Origin: an uncultured Clostridia bacterium
GTDB lineage: Bacteria > Bacillota > Clostridia > Oscillospirales > Acutalibacteraceae
NCBI GenBank assembly: GCA_947631705.1
Contig: CANRMJ010000001.1
Span: forward strand, 27,386-91,385
Direction of reading: 5' to 3'
DNA length: 64,000 nt
Part shown: positions 1-9,031 of the stretch, in pieces
How positions within the stretch are numbered: the first letter of the stretch is position 1
Layout of the letters: each line of letters begins with the position of its first letter
Program-made: the position numbers and the translations under genes
Notes under the pieces: generated by a model
Told to the model about the DNA's origin: nothing
What the model saw: the letters and a program-made list of their open reading frames with translations, nothing else
Database searches by the model: none

Positions 1-89
1 TCACCTTGGGTAATTTTTTTCTTTTTTCTGTATTCTTTGATTTTTCCCGAAACTATATTTTTGTTGTTGTTAAAAATAATCTGTTTCAT
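1..89 (-). CDS. N-terminal fragment of a probable XRE/HTH regulator (runs off the window start)
   Basis: Minus-strand ATG at 89-87 gives MKQIIFNNNKNIVSGKIKEYRKKKKITQG..., open to the window edge; resembles an HTH_XRE N-terminus (IKEYRKKKKITQ). Confidence 0.5.
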   Translation of the reverse strand, partial: MKQIIFNNNKNIVSGKIKEYRKKKKITQG

Positions 90-135
90 GATATGTCGTC
101 ACCCGAAATACGCTATATTAACGTATTGACTTTAT

Positions 136-165
136 CATAAAACTGATGTATAATTACGTCACATT
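136..165 (+). promoter_or_regulatory. Probable sigma-A promoter TTGACT-N17-TATAAT upstream of the zinc-ribbon genes
   Basis: ttgactttatcataaaactgatgtataat directly upstream of CDS 195. Confidence 0.5.
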
Positions 166-194
166 AATGTATTTATAAAAGAGGTGCTTAAAAA

Positions 195-887
195 ATGAAA
201 AAATGCAATAAATGCGATAAGGATTTTGATGACGGCATAAATTTTTGTCCCGTATGCGGAACCAAATTAGAAGAGATAACATCGGAGCAAGCATTTGTGC
301 AGGGGTTTTCTGAAACAGATGTTTTTGAAAGTGAGGAGGGAAATTCTGAAAAAACTCAAACGGAGTCGGCAATTTATTGCCCCGAATGCGGGCAAAAAAT
401 TTGGGATCCGAATATTAATTTTTGTTCCGAATGCGGAGCGCCGATAAACTTACAGCAGGAGCAGATGCCAAAGGTTTGTCCGAAATGTGATGGACCTATA
501 AGCAACCCGAATGCAAAAGTCTGTGAATTTTGCGGCGCCGATCTTACAAAACCAATAACGCAGCACACATCGGTTTCGGATTTTGCAAAAAAGATTGGAG
601 ATAATGAATTTGTAAAATCTGTAAAAAGTGATGTTCAAAAAAGCGAATCACTGAAGTTTATAAAGGATAAAGCTAAGGGCGGAAACATTTATTTAAAAAA
701 ACAAATGAGAACGGCAATGGCAATAATAGCGGTATTTGTTCTCATTGTAGTTGTTGCAACTCATATTCATAAATGTGAAGAGTGCGATAAAATCTATTTT
801 GGGAATAAGAATACAATAAACTTTTGGGGCGAAACAGAAGACGTATGTAAAGATTGTTATAAAGATTTTTATAGTTGGGATATGTAA
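195..887 (+). CDS. Multi zinc-ribbon membrane protein
   Basis: Repeated CxxC pairs (CNKCDKDF/CPVCG, CPECG/CSECG, CPKCDG/CEFCG) then a TM segment and a further C-rich tail. Confidence 0.7.
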   Translation: MKKCNKCDKDFDDGINFCPVCGTKLEEITSEQAFVQGFSETDVFESEEGNSEKTQTESAIYCPECGQKIWDPNINFCSECGAPINLQQEQMPKVCPKCDGPISNPNAKVCEFCGADLTKPITQHTSVSDFAKKIGDNEFVKSVKSDVQKSESLKFIKDKAKGGNIYLKKQMRTAMAIIAVFVLIVVVATHIHKCEECDKIYFGNKNTINFWGETEDVCKDCYKDFYSWDM

Positions 888-970
888 TTTAGGTGTTAGT
901 ATGAAAAAATAGATTCCGATTATCTTATAAATCAATCCACAAACGATGCGGGAAAATTAGGAGAATACAT

Positions 971-1603
971 ATGTTTTGCAAAAATTGCGGAAATGAAATA
1001 AAAGAAAACGAAAAATTCTGCACAAATTGCGGTGAAAAAATTTTTAATATTAAACAACTTTATAATATGTTGAATAATAATCGTGAAAGTTTAACAAGTG
1101 GTGAAATTGAAGCTTTAATAAAAGATTTTCAAAATAAATCAACGGAGAAAATTGAATTAAACAATGCCGGAAATTATTTAGTTTCGTTTAATGACGATAC
1201 ACATTTTAATGGCGTTCTTGTGTATAAGCCAAAAAAACACCTTGTTCAGGATTTTAAAGTTGAGCAATCAAAGGATAATGCGATTGTTTATCAAATAGAA
1301 AACGACAGTAAAATATTAGCAGTAAATGCCGAAATATCTAAATATGATTTAACAAAAAAACCTGATATTATAAATGACCCAAATTTCAATGATAATAAGA
1401 AAAAGAGTCCATTAAATATCATTGGAAATATATTTTGGATGATTTTTACAGGATTTTGGTCAGCAGTTGCCTATGCGTTAATTGGTGTAATTTTTTGTAT
1501 AACTATTATAGGAATACCATTTGGACTTCAATATTTTAAATTCGCAAAGCTCATGCTAATGCCATTTGGTGCGGCAATAGTTGATACACAAAAGGAGGAG
1601 TAA
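971..1603 (+). CDS. Zinc-ribbon protein with C-terminal YccF-like membrane domain
   Basis: N-term MFCKNCGNEI...FCTNCGEKI; C-term NIIGNIFWMIFTGFWSAVAYALIGVIFCITIIGIPFGLQYFKFA resembles YccF. Confidence 0.65.
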   Translation: MFCKNCGNEIKENEKFCTNCGEKIFNIKQLYNMLNNNRESLTSGEIEALIKDFQNKSTEKIELNNAGNYLVSFNDDTHFNGVLVYKPKKHLVQDFKVEQSKDNAIVYQIENDSKILAVNAEISKYDLTKKPDIINDPNFNDNKKKSPLNIIGNIFWMIFTGFWSAVAYALIGVIFCITIIGIPFGLQYFKFAKLMLMPFGAAIVDTQKEE

Positions 1604-1606
1604 ATT

Positions 1607-3061
1607 ATGTTCTGTCCAAAGTGCCAAAAAGAAATTAAAGAGAACGAAAAATTCTGCACAAACTGCGGAGCACCGATAGAAAAAGAACAGATGCCGTTTA
1701 ATGAAGAAACGGCAGATGTGCCTCCAACGGATTCACAGCCACCGACGCGGGCTAAATCAAAAAAGCCTTTACTTATAGCGATCGGGGTGCTTGTTGTATT
1801 AATTGCTGTGGGAGCACTTTTGTTTTTAAATCTAACATCAGCTAAGGAGCTTGAAGATGCAATAGCGTCAGGCAATGCTAATCAGGTTAATTCTGTATAT
1901 TCCGAGGCTTACGGGAATGAATCAAAGCTGAAAAAGTACGACAAGGTGGTTGCAGAATTTATAGAAAAAATGAAATCGGATATAAACAGTCACGACTTTG
2001 ACAGCGAGGCTCTTTCGGTCGGCGGCGAGGCGGCGCGGAATTATTGCAGAAGTAACTGGGGCTCGCTTTTAGTATCGGATGACAGTGAAAATATGGCGCA
2101 AAGCGTATCATCTGAAAATCGGACAAGCTGGGAAGACTTAAATAATCTGCTCGATTCAAAAACAAACTATTGCAACGGTTTGTATGAGTACAAAACGGAA
2201 AGCGATTATCAGAATGCAATTTCAAGCTTTTCTTTTGTTATTGAGAGTGACAGCGAATATGAAGATACTACAACTATGATCGGCGAGTGTGCAGACGGCT
2301 ATATATCCTCCGTTTTGAAAAATGTTGAAGAAAGCATAGCAAACAATGATATTTCGGGAGGATTGGATTTACTTGCGGGCGCAAAGGATTATCTGGATGA
2401 GTGCGGTCTGAACTCTGAAGAAATATCAAATAAAATCAATGAAACACTTGTCTCTTATGCGGCGGATTATGCAACAAAAGCGGAGGACGCCTTCAAACAG
2501 CACGATGTTAACGCAGCGATTGGAAATATCGAGGTGGCAATGGAAATTCAGCCCGATAACGGTGATTACAAGGTAAAATATGATACATATCAGCAGTATT
2601 TGCCGTTTGCGATGTATATAAAAGAAAATTGTTTAAAAGTTGATGAAACAGGCGATTTTTGGGGCGTTTTGTCATTTGATGAAAAAGGAAAAGCTAATAA
2701 TAATAACCAAATGAATCATATGTTAAGTTGGTATAACAATAATAGCGATAGTTCATGTTCATTGAATGCATATTATAATTTAAATGGAAAATATGATAAA
2801 ATCAGCGGAACCTTGTTTTTGTCAGAAGGTGACAAAAATACTTCTTTTAGCGGTTGGTTTAAAGTCTATGGAGATGGAAAGTTAATATATGAATCAAAAA
2901 AGATGAGTGGTGGAATTTTGCCTATAGATTTTTATGTTAAAGTTACAGATGTACAAAATTTAAGAATCTCATTTTTTAGTGAGGGAGAAGGTGGATTCCT
3001 CGGAGAAGGTCCAACATTTGGCATAAACAATCTTACCGCCCAAAAAAATTTCCCCTACTGA
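1607..3061 (+). CDS. Zinc-ribbon, single-TM protein with large extracytoplasmic region
   Basis: MFCPKCQKEI...FCTNCGAPI, TM (PLLIAIGVLVVLIAVGALLFL), long repeat-like C-terminal region. Confidence 0.65.
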   Translation: MFCPKCQKEIKENEKFCTNCGAPIEKEQMPFNEETADVPPTDSQPPTRAKSKKPLLIAIGVLVVLIAVGALLFLNLTSAKELEDAIASGNANQVNSVYSEAYGNESKLKKYDKVVAEFIEKMKSDINSHDFDSEALSVGGEAARNYCRSNWGSLLVSDDSENMAQSVSSENRTSWEDLNNLLDSKTNYCNGLYEYKTESDYQNAISSFSFVIESDSEYEDTTTMIGECADGYISSVLKNVEESIANNDISGGLDLLAGAKDYLDECGLNSEEISNKINETLVSYAADYATKAEDAFKQHDVNAAIGNIEVAMEIQPDNGDYKVKYDTYQQYLPFAMYIKENCLKVDETGDFWGVLSFDEKGKANNNNQMNHMLSWYNNNSDSSCSLNAYYNLNGKYDKISGTLFLSEGDKNTSFSGWFKVYGDGKLIYESKKMSGGILPIDFYVKVTDVQNLRISFFSEGEGGFLGEGPTFGINNLTAQKNFPY

Positions 3062-3106
3062 GAATTTCAACAAAAAGTTATGAGCATTTCTGCAAAAAGT
3101 TAATGC

Positions 3107-3135
3107 TTGACAGGGCAGGCAATGTTTGCTATAAT
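3107..3135 (+). promoter_or_regulatory. Promoter TTGACA-N17-TATAAT of rpsF-ssb-rpsR
   Basis: TTGACA 3107-3112, TATAAT 3130-3135, spacer 17. Confidence 0.7.
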
Positions 3136-3217
3136 ACTTAGGCTACCTTGAAAAAGGCGGCTATCCTTGCCCGTTGCAAAGGCTGCGGGCCAAAAGTCCA
3201 GAAGGAGGTGCACAGGA

Positions 3218-3508
3218 ATGGCATTAAAAAAGTATGAAATCGTATTGGTTTTCTCACTCTCTAAGGGCGAGGAGGCAGTTGAGGCTCTGAAGGCTAAGTT
3301 CACCGATTTGATTAAGGCTAATGGCACTCTTGGCGAAGTTGAGGAATGGGGAAAGCGCAAGCTCGCTTATCCTATCAACTACGAAACAGAGGGTTATTAT
3401 GTGGTTGCGCAGTTTGAATCGGAAGAAAGCTTTCCCACTGAGTTGGACCGCGTAATTAATATTACGGACGGCGTTCTCCGCTCACTTATCGTGGCGAAGG
3501 GCGAATAA
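3218..3508 (+). CDS. rpsF: 30S ribosomal protein S6
   Basis: MALKKYEIVLVFSLSKGEEAVEALKAKF...EEWGKRKLAYPINYETEGYYVV; SD GGAGG upstream of ATG 3218; the ORF track start (3167) is upstream of the likely start. Confidence 0.93.
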   Translation: MALKKYEIVLVFSLSKGEEAVEALKAKFTDLIKANGTLGEVEEWGKRKLAYPINYETEGYYVVAQFESEESFPTELDRVINITDGVLRSLIVAKGE

Positions 3509-3522
3509 ACGGGAGGCGCAAT

Positions 3523-3957
3523 ATGATTAATTCTGTTGTAATTATGGGCAGGTTAACTTATGACCCCGAACTCAGAACAACGCCTAACGGTATTTCTGTT
3601 GTGAGCTTTCAGGTTGCGTGCGACAGAAATTATCAAAAATCGGGAGAAGACAAAAAAACCGATTTTATTGATCTCACCGCGTGGCGTCAGACTGCCGAAT
3701 TTATTTCCCGCTATTTCCGCAAAGGTTCTATGATTGCCGTTGAGGGTTCTATTCAAACGGAAAATTATACGGACAAGGACGGAAATAAGAGAAAAAGGGT
3801 TCAGGTTGTTGCAAACAACGTGTCGTTCTGCGGCTCAAAAGCAGAAAGCGGCACAACTTCAAACCCTGCTTACAGTCAGCCCGCTCCAAGCTATGCTTCG
3901 GCGGACAACAGCGATTTTGAAGAAATTGTTGACGAAGATGATGATTTACCATTTTAA
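3523..3957 (+). CDS. ssb: Single-stranded DNA-binding protein
   Basis: MINSVVIMGRLTYDPELRTTPNGISVVSFQVACDR...; acidic tip DEDDDLPF. Confidence 0.95.
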   Translation: MINSVVIMGRLTYDPELRTTPNGISVVSFQVACDRNYQKSGEDKKTDFIDLTAWRQTAEFISRYFRKGSMIAVEGSIQTENYTDKDGNKRKRVQVVANNVSFCGSKAESGTTSNPAYSQPAPSYASADNSDFEEIVDEDDDLPF

Positions 3958-3975
3958 TTAAGGAGGAAACCGATT

Positions 3976-4212
3976 ATGGCATATGTTAAAGGCGGCCCCA
4001 GAAAAAGCCGCAGAAAGGTTTGCCAGTTTTGCGTAGATAAGTGCGAATGCATTGATTATAAGGATGTTGCAAAGCTCAACAGATATACTTCCGAAAGAGC
4101 TAAAATTCTTCCCCGCCGTGTTACGGGCACATGCGCAAAGCATCAAAGGGAGCTCACAACCGCTATCAAGCGCGCTCGTCAGATTGCTCTTCTTCCGTAT
4201 AGCGCAGACTGA
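3976..4212 (+). CDS. rpsR: 30S ribosomal protein S18
   Basis: [62 protein letters not shown]. Confidence 0.96.
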   Translation: MAYVKGGPRKSRRKVCQFCVDKCECIDYKDVAKLNRYTSERAKILPRRVTGTCAKHQRELTTAIKRARQIALLPYSAD

Positions 4213-4265
4213 TTGATTTAAAATTAAAAGGCTCTTAATTTGAGCCCTTAATAAAAAGCATTAGA

Positions 4266-4297
4266 AACAGCATGGTTTAACCGTGCTGTTTTTCTTT
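4266..4297 (+). terminator. Intrinsic terminator after rpsR
   Basis: AACAGCATGG-TTTAA-CCGTGCTGTT then TTTCTTT. Confidence 0.8.
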
Positions 4298-4345
4298 AAG
4301 TTAAACAAAAATATTGCCTTTCGCAAAGTAAATCTGGAAAATATA

Positions 4346-4395
4346 TTGACATTGTGTCAGAACAATGATATGATTATTTTGCTGACACTGTGTCA
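4346..4395 (+). promoter_or_regulatory. Promoter TTGACA-N17-TATGAT with two TGACAnnnTGTCA operators
   Basis: TTGACA 4346-4351, TATGAT 4369-4374; TGACATTGTGTCA 4347-4359 and TGACACTGTGTCA 4383-4395. Confidence 0.7.
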
Positions 4396-4481
4396 TAATA
4401 AATATGCAAGTGTAATAACCAAATGATGAAATCGCAGCGCGGCTGTTTTCAGCAAACGCAGGAAAATGAGGAGGACGCAAT

Positions 4482-5111
4482 ATGCCAAAGGGATCGCCGG
4501 AGCTGACTCAGGCTCGCAGAGAGGAAATTATCAACGCCTGCGAAAAGCTCTATCGAACTATGAGTTTTAAGGAAATCACCATAAAGGAGATAGGAAACGT
4601 AACCAGCTTTACACGCACGTCCATTTATAACTATTTTCAGACGAAAGAAGAAATCTTTTTGGCTCTGCTGAAACGGGAATACGAGCTGTGGATTGCGTCA
4701 TTGAAACAGACGATGGAGCGTGTTGATAAGATGACAGAGGATGAATTTTCCGATATGATGGCTCACTCTTTGGAGGAACGCGAACAGCTACTTAAAATAA
4801 TGTCTATGAACCATTACGATATGGAATCGGGCAGCCGCCCGGAGCATCTTGCGGCGTTCAAAATCGCATACGGAGAATCTATAAGCACCGTGACGTTCGC
4901 TCTTGATAAATATTTTCCCGATATGTCGGTTTCGGAGAAACGGAATTTTATCTACACTTTTTTCCCGTTTATGTTCGGGATATATCCTTACACTTTCGTT
5001 ACCGAAAAACAGCGTGAGGCTATGAAAGCGGCAGGCGTTGATTATGCGTTTATGACGATTTATGAAATCACTTATAACTGTGTGAAAAAGCTGTTGGAAA
5101 GCGGAAAATAA
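4482..5111 (+). CDS. TetR family transcriptional regulator
   Basis: RREEIINACEKLYRTMSFKEITIKEIGNVTSFTRTSIYNYFQTKEEIFLALL TetR HTH. Confidence 0.9.
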   Translation: MPKGSPELTQARREEIINACEKLYRTMSFKEITIKEIGNVTSFTRTSIYNYFQTKEEIFLALLKREYELWIASLKQTMERVDKMTEDEFSDMMAHSLEEREQLLKIMSMNHYDMESGSRPEHLAAFKIAYGESISTVTFALDKYFPDMSVSEKRNFIYTFFPFMFGIYPYTFVTEKQREAMKAAGVDYAFMTIYEITYNCVKKLLESGK

Positions 5112-5230
5112 AAATCATAATCATTAAAGGAATTCCCTTCAAAAGGGTTGATTAATAAGTTAGCGGAATTCCGTTTGAAACGCGGAACGGCCGTTATACG
5201 TATAAAATTTTATAAAGGAGAAGACGAATT

Positions 5231-5710
5231 ATGAGCAAAATATTGACAGCGTATTTCAGCGCCCAAGGAACAACGGCGCGTGTTGCAAAGGAACTTGCGC
5301 AGGCGGTAGGCGCGGATATCTATGAAATCAAACCCGCCGTGCCTTACACAAAAGCCGACCTGAATTGGATGGACAAAAAATCGCGCAGCTCAGTAGAAAT
5401 GAGCAACAAAAGCAGCCGACCCGCGTTGGCGGACAGGGACGCAGATATCGCGGCGTATGATACGATCCTGCTGGGCTTTCCGATTTGGTGGTATGTGGCG
5501 CCGACAATTATAAACAGCTTTTTGGAAAGCTACGATTTCTCAGGCAAAAAGATTGTGCTGTTTGCCACCTCCGGCGGCAGCGGATTCGGAAAAACCGCAG
5601 CAGGGCTGAGCTGCTCCGTTGCCGACGATACCGAAATTATTGAAGGAAAAATTCTGAACGGAAAGCAAACCGCTGAAGATTTAAAGACTTGGGCAGAGTC
5701 GATTCTTTAA
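5231..5710 (+). CDS. Flavodoxin
   Basis: MSKILTAYFSAQGTTARVAKELAQAVGADIYEIKP...LGFPIWWYVAPTIINSFLE. Confidence 0.9.
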   Translation: MSKILTAYFSAQGTTARVAKELAQAVGADIYEIKPAVPYTKADLNWMDKKSRSSVEMSNKSSRPALADRDADIAAYDTILLGFPIWWYVAPTIINSFLESYDFSGKKIVLFATSGGSGFGKTAAGLSCSVADDTEIIEGKILNGKQTAEDLKTWAESIL

Positions 5711-5747
5711 TAGCCCGAAAATTTAAAATAACAGGAGGAAAATCAAA

Positions 5748-6503
5748 ATGGAAAAAATCACTCAAAACGCCGGCAGAAACGCGTTGGGAGAATTTGCTCC
5801 CGATTTTGCACATTATAACGACGATATTCTTTTCGGCGAAAATTGGAACAACCGTGATATTGACCTGAAAACAAGATGTATTATAACAGTTGTGGCGCTG
5901 ATGTCCTCGGGAATCACCGATTCCTCGCTTGTTTATCATCTTGAAAACGCAAAAAAACACGGCGTAACGCGGGCGGAGATCGCATCCGTCGTTACCCATG
6001 TCGGTTTTTATGCGGGCTGGCCCAAGGCGTGGGCTGTATTCAATCTCGCGAAAAATGTGTGGACTGAGGACGTGTCCGAAAATGACGCCAAGGCGGCACA
6101 CGCAGCGTCTATGGTTTTTCCCATCGGCGCGCCAAACGACGCTTTTGCGGAGTATTTTATCGGCAGGAGCTATCTCGCGCCTGTATCCAAAGAGCAGGTG
6201 GGAATATTTAACGTTACCTTTGAGCCGGGCTGCCGCAACAATTGGCATATACACCATGCCGATAACGGCGGCGGGCAAATCCTTGTCTGCGTTGCGGGAC
6301 GCGGCTATTATCAGGAATGGGGCAAGAAAGCCGTAGAAATGCTTCCCGGCGATTGCGTAAACATTCCCGCGGGCGTTAAGCATTGGCACGGCGCCGCGCC
6401 GGATAGCTGGTTCAGTCATTTGGCAATTGAGGTGCCGGGCGAAAACGGCTCCAACGAGTGGCTGGAGCCTGTTGACGATAAACAATACGGAAGTTTAAAA
6501 TAA
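5748..6503 (+). CDS. Carboxymuconolactone decarboxylase domain + cupin domain fusion
   Basis: CMD-like N-term (RDIDLKTRCIITVVALMSSGI...HGVTRAEIASVVTHVGFYAGWPKA) and cupin C-term (FEPGCRNNWHIHHADNGGGQILVCVAGRGYYQEWG...PAGVKHWHGA). Confidence 0.88.
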   Translation: MEKITQNAGRNALGEFAPDFAHYNDDILFGENWNNRDIDLKTRCIITVVALMSSGITDSSLVYHLENAKKHGVTRAEIASVVTHVGFYAGWPKAWAVFNLAKNVWTEDVSENDAKAAHAASMVFPIGAPNDAFAEYFIGRSYLAPVSKEQVGIFNVTFEPGCRNNWHIHHADNGGGQILVCVAGRGYYQEWGKKAVEMLPGDCVNIPAGVKHWHGAAPDSWFSHLAIEVPGENGSNEWLEPVDDKQYGSLK

Positions 6504-6543
6504 AATTACTTAAAACAAAAGTTTAATTAAGAAATCTTAAAAG

Positions 6544-7440
6544 TTAAAAATTAGTTTCTATAATTTTGCACACAAGCTCTTTTGATGGAAAATCGCAATA
6601 TACCGTGCCGTAGTAATTGCTTTTGCGAAGCGGATATTTCAAAAATTCGGCGTTTATAAAGCGGGCATTTTTTTGAGGTCCTTTAAGTCCGCCCGCGGTT
6701 GAGAGATAGTCGATTATATATTTTCCGTCAAAGGGCTTTGCTCTGTTCAAAAAAGGCTTTATGCATTCGTTCCAGCGGGGAACGGGTTTATATTTAAACC
6801 TGTCCTGAATTATAAACGACACGGCGTGTTCCCCGCTCGTTTTAAGAACAAGAGGGTTGGGAACTGCCTCGTCCTGCTCAACCCATTTTGAAAAATCAAT
6901 TCCCGTGTTCAAATCGGTGAACTCGTTTCTTTTTTCCGATTTGCATCGGCGGATAAGAACTATTTTTCCTCTTGCCTCGCCGAGTGAGGGTATGCGGTTT
7001 TCGGCAAACCATTTTTCCTCGTTGCCATTGATATATGTATAAAATAAATTATCAAAGCACTTTTCGTCTTCGCTGTTGCTGTCGTTCTTAAACTGAAAAA
7101 TAATCGTTTCGCTCGGATTTTCATTAAGAAAGCGATAGCAGTGACCGAGCACGTCCTCCATATCCATTTGCCTGCCGAGCCTGTTGGGCGTGTTGAACGC
7201 TTTTGCTATTCCGTGAACCATAACGAGCCTTTTTTCTTTAGACGCAACGCGTATGTCGAGCGCCCGAATTCCGAGGCAAAGCTGATTGTAAATATTCATA
7301 TTTTGGCATTTGGAAATGTGAGAAAATTGAACATACTGCGTAACGCAGTCGTGTGTGCCGGGAATATTGTATTGCAAAACGGGCTTGTTTGGGTCAAGCT
7401 CCTTCATCCAGTCAGATGTGTTGATTTTCATTATTATCAC
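6544..7440 (-). CDS. Phosphatidylinositol-specific phospholipase C (PI-PLC X)-like protein
   Basis: QYNIPGTHDCVTQY...LCLGIRALDIRVASKEKRLVMVHGI...DVLGHCYRFLNENPSETIIFQFKND. Confidence 0.8.
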   Translation of the reverse strand: MIIMKINTSDWMKELDPNKPVLQYNIPGTHDCVTQYVQFSHISKCQNMNIYNQLCLGIRALDIRVASKEKRLVMVHGIAKAFNTPNRLGRQMDMEDVLGHCYRFLNENPSETIIFQFKNDSNSEDEKCFDNLFYTYINGNEEKWFAENRIPSLGEARGKIVLIRRCKSEKRNEFTDLNTGIDFSKWVEQDEAVPNPLVLKTSGEHAVSFIIQDRFKYKPVPRWNECIKPFLNRAKPFDGKYIIDYLSTAGGLKGPQKNARFINAEFLKYPLRKSNYYGTVYCDFPSKELVCKIIETNF

Positions 7441-7530
7441 CGCTCTAATTATATCAGCTTATCGCCGTTTATTCAAGCGATTGAAAAACTGAGGGATATA
7501 ATGTATAATTGAGAGCCGGAGGGCTTTGTT

Positions 7531-7986
7531 ATGCTGATTTTTGAAAAGAGCGGAGAGCTTAACCCCGAAAATGACAAAACAAACATCGTGATTCCTTTTG
7601 AAGTTCCCCGTGGAATCGAAAAACTTGTTATTGATTATTCGTATTCCCCGAAAACGGAAAAAAACAGGGAAAAATCACTTGAAATTATCAAAAGCTGTAT
7701 TAAAAAATATTCGGCGGCGGGAGAACCCGAGGATTATCTGCCTGTTAAAAATCTTATTACGCTTTCTCTTGACGACAGCTTGGGATATAGAGGAGCGGCG
7801 CACCGTCAGGCGGATTCGCAGCACCACGAAATAAGCGCCGATTATGCGTCGAACGGATTTATAAAAGGAAAAATCACTGACGGCGTGTGGCGTGTTGTTT
7901 TAAATGTTCATTGCTGTGTCTGCAAGGTGAATTACATTATCAAAGTAAGCGGGGAGGAAAAAGCTGATGAAATATCTTCCTGTTGA
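7531..7986 (+). CDS. Uncharacterised protein, possibly the detached N-terminal module of a CehA/McbA-type metallohydrolase
   Basis: ORF overlaps the downstream PHP gene by 20 nt. Confidence 0.5.
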   Translation: MLIFEKSGELNPENDKTNIVIPFEVPRGIEKLVIDYSYSPKTEKNREKSLEIIKSCIKKYSAAGEPEDYLPVKNLITLSLDDSLGYRGAAHRQADSQHHEISADYASNGFIKGKITDGVWRVVLNVHCCVCKVNYIIKVSGEEKADEISSC

Positions 7987-8917
7987 GCTCCATTGCCACA
8001 CGGTTCATTCCGACGGCGATTTTCTGCCCGAACAGTTGCAGGCTGCCGCTGCGGCTGAGGGCTTGAGGCTTGTTGCGCTCACAGACCATAACACCTTCAG
8101 CGGCTGGAGAGAAATGAACGAAAAAATATGCCCGTTTATCCGCGGAATTGAGTGGACAACGTATTTCGGTCATATGCTCGTTCTCGGAGCCGAAAAATTT
8201 GTTGATTGGCGCGACGCCGTTCCCGATAATATAGACGAAAAAATCAGCCTTGTAAAAGCGGCAAACGGCGTTGTTGGAATAGCTCATCCGTTTCAGTGCG
8301 GCTCGCCTGTTTGCACGGGTGGCAGATGGGAATTCAATGTGCAAAACTGGCAGAATGTTGATTATATAGAAATTTGGCACGAGGATTTTTCGCCGCTGAA
8401 CACGGAAAACGGCAGAGCCTTGGATTTTTGGACGGAGCTGTTGGACAAAGGATATCGTCTTGCCGCCTCTTACGGCAGAGATTGGCACCGCCCGCAGAGC
8501 CCCGATAAGCATTTCGGCTGCACATATCTCGGCTTTGAAAACGGCGTGAACGAGCGGGAGGCTTTAAATGCCGTTCGACTTGGCAGAACAGTTGTTTCAT
8601 CCGGCGCGAATTTCAGCTTTCGTGTTATCAGTAACGGCAGTGCTTATGATATTGGCGCAAACGTGCCATCCGGCGGCGCTGAGTTTCTGTTTAACTTAAA
8701 CACACGCGAAAGAGAAACGCTGACGGGAACCAACAGTATAGAATATAAAACGGTAAGAATAGTTACAAACGGCGGAAAAACCGCCCTTGAAACAGATTAT
8801 AAAGCCAAAAGCGCCTATCTGTATCTTGAAAAAGGCCATTGGTACAGAGCGGAGCTCCACGGAAAAATCAACGGCGGGGAAAAAATTCTTGCCGTAACGT
8901 CTCCTGTTTATTCATAA
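7967..8917 (+). CDS. PHP-domain metallohydrolase (CehA/McbA family-like)
   Basis: LPVELHCHTVHSDGDFLPEQLQAAAAAEGLRLVALTDHNTFSGW...GIAHPF. Confidence 0.85.
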   Translation: MKYLPVELHCHTVHSDGDFLPEQLQAAAAAEGLRLVALTDHNTFSGWREMNEKICPFIRGIEWTTYFGHMLVLGAEKFVDWRDAVPDNIDEKISLVKAANGVVGIAHPFQCGSPVCTGGRWEFNVQNWQNVDYIEIWHEDFSPLNTENGRALDFWTELLDKGYRLAASYGRDWHRPQSPDKHFGCTYLGFENGVNEREALNAVRLGRTVVSSGANFSFRVISNGSAYDIGANVPSGGAEFLFNLNTRERETLTGTNSIEYKTVRIVTNGGKTALETDYKAKSAYLYLEKGHWYRAELHGKINGGEKILAVTSPVYS

Positions 8918-8990
8918 CGCAAAGCGGGTGCTTTAACACGGCGCTCGGTCAAATTTGAGAGCCCGAGGTTTAATAAATGCAACGCAAAAG

Positions 8991-9026
8991 AAAAAACTCC
9001 GCCGAATTTCGGCAGAGTTTTTCTTT
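8991..9026. terminator. Bidirectional terminator between convergent genes
   Basis: AAAAACTCcGCCGAAatTTCGGCaGAGTTTTTCTTT. Confidence 0.8.
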
Positions 9027-9031
9027 GTATA

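Noticed and set aside
5637-6485. Long antisense ORF (282 aa) opposite the CMD-cupin gene
   Set aside because: Antisense to a well-supported CDS, biased composition, no recognisable domain or SD
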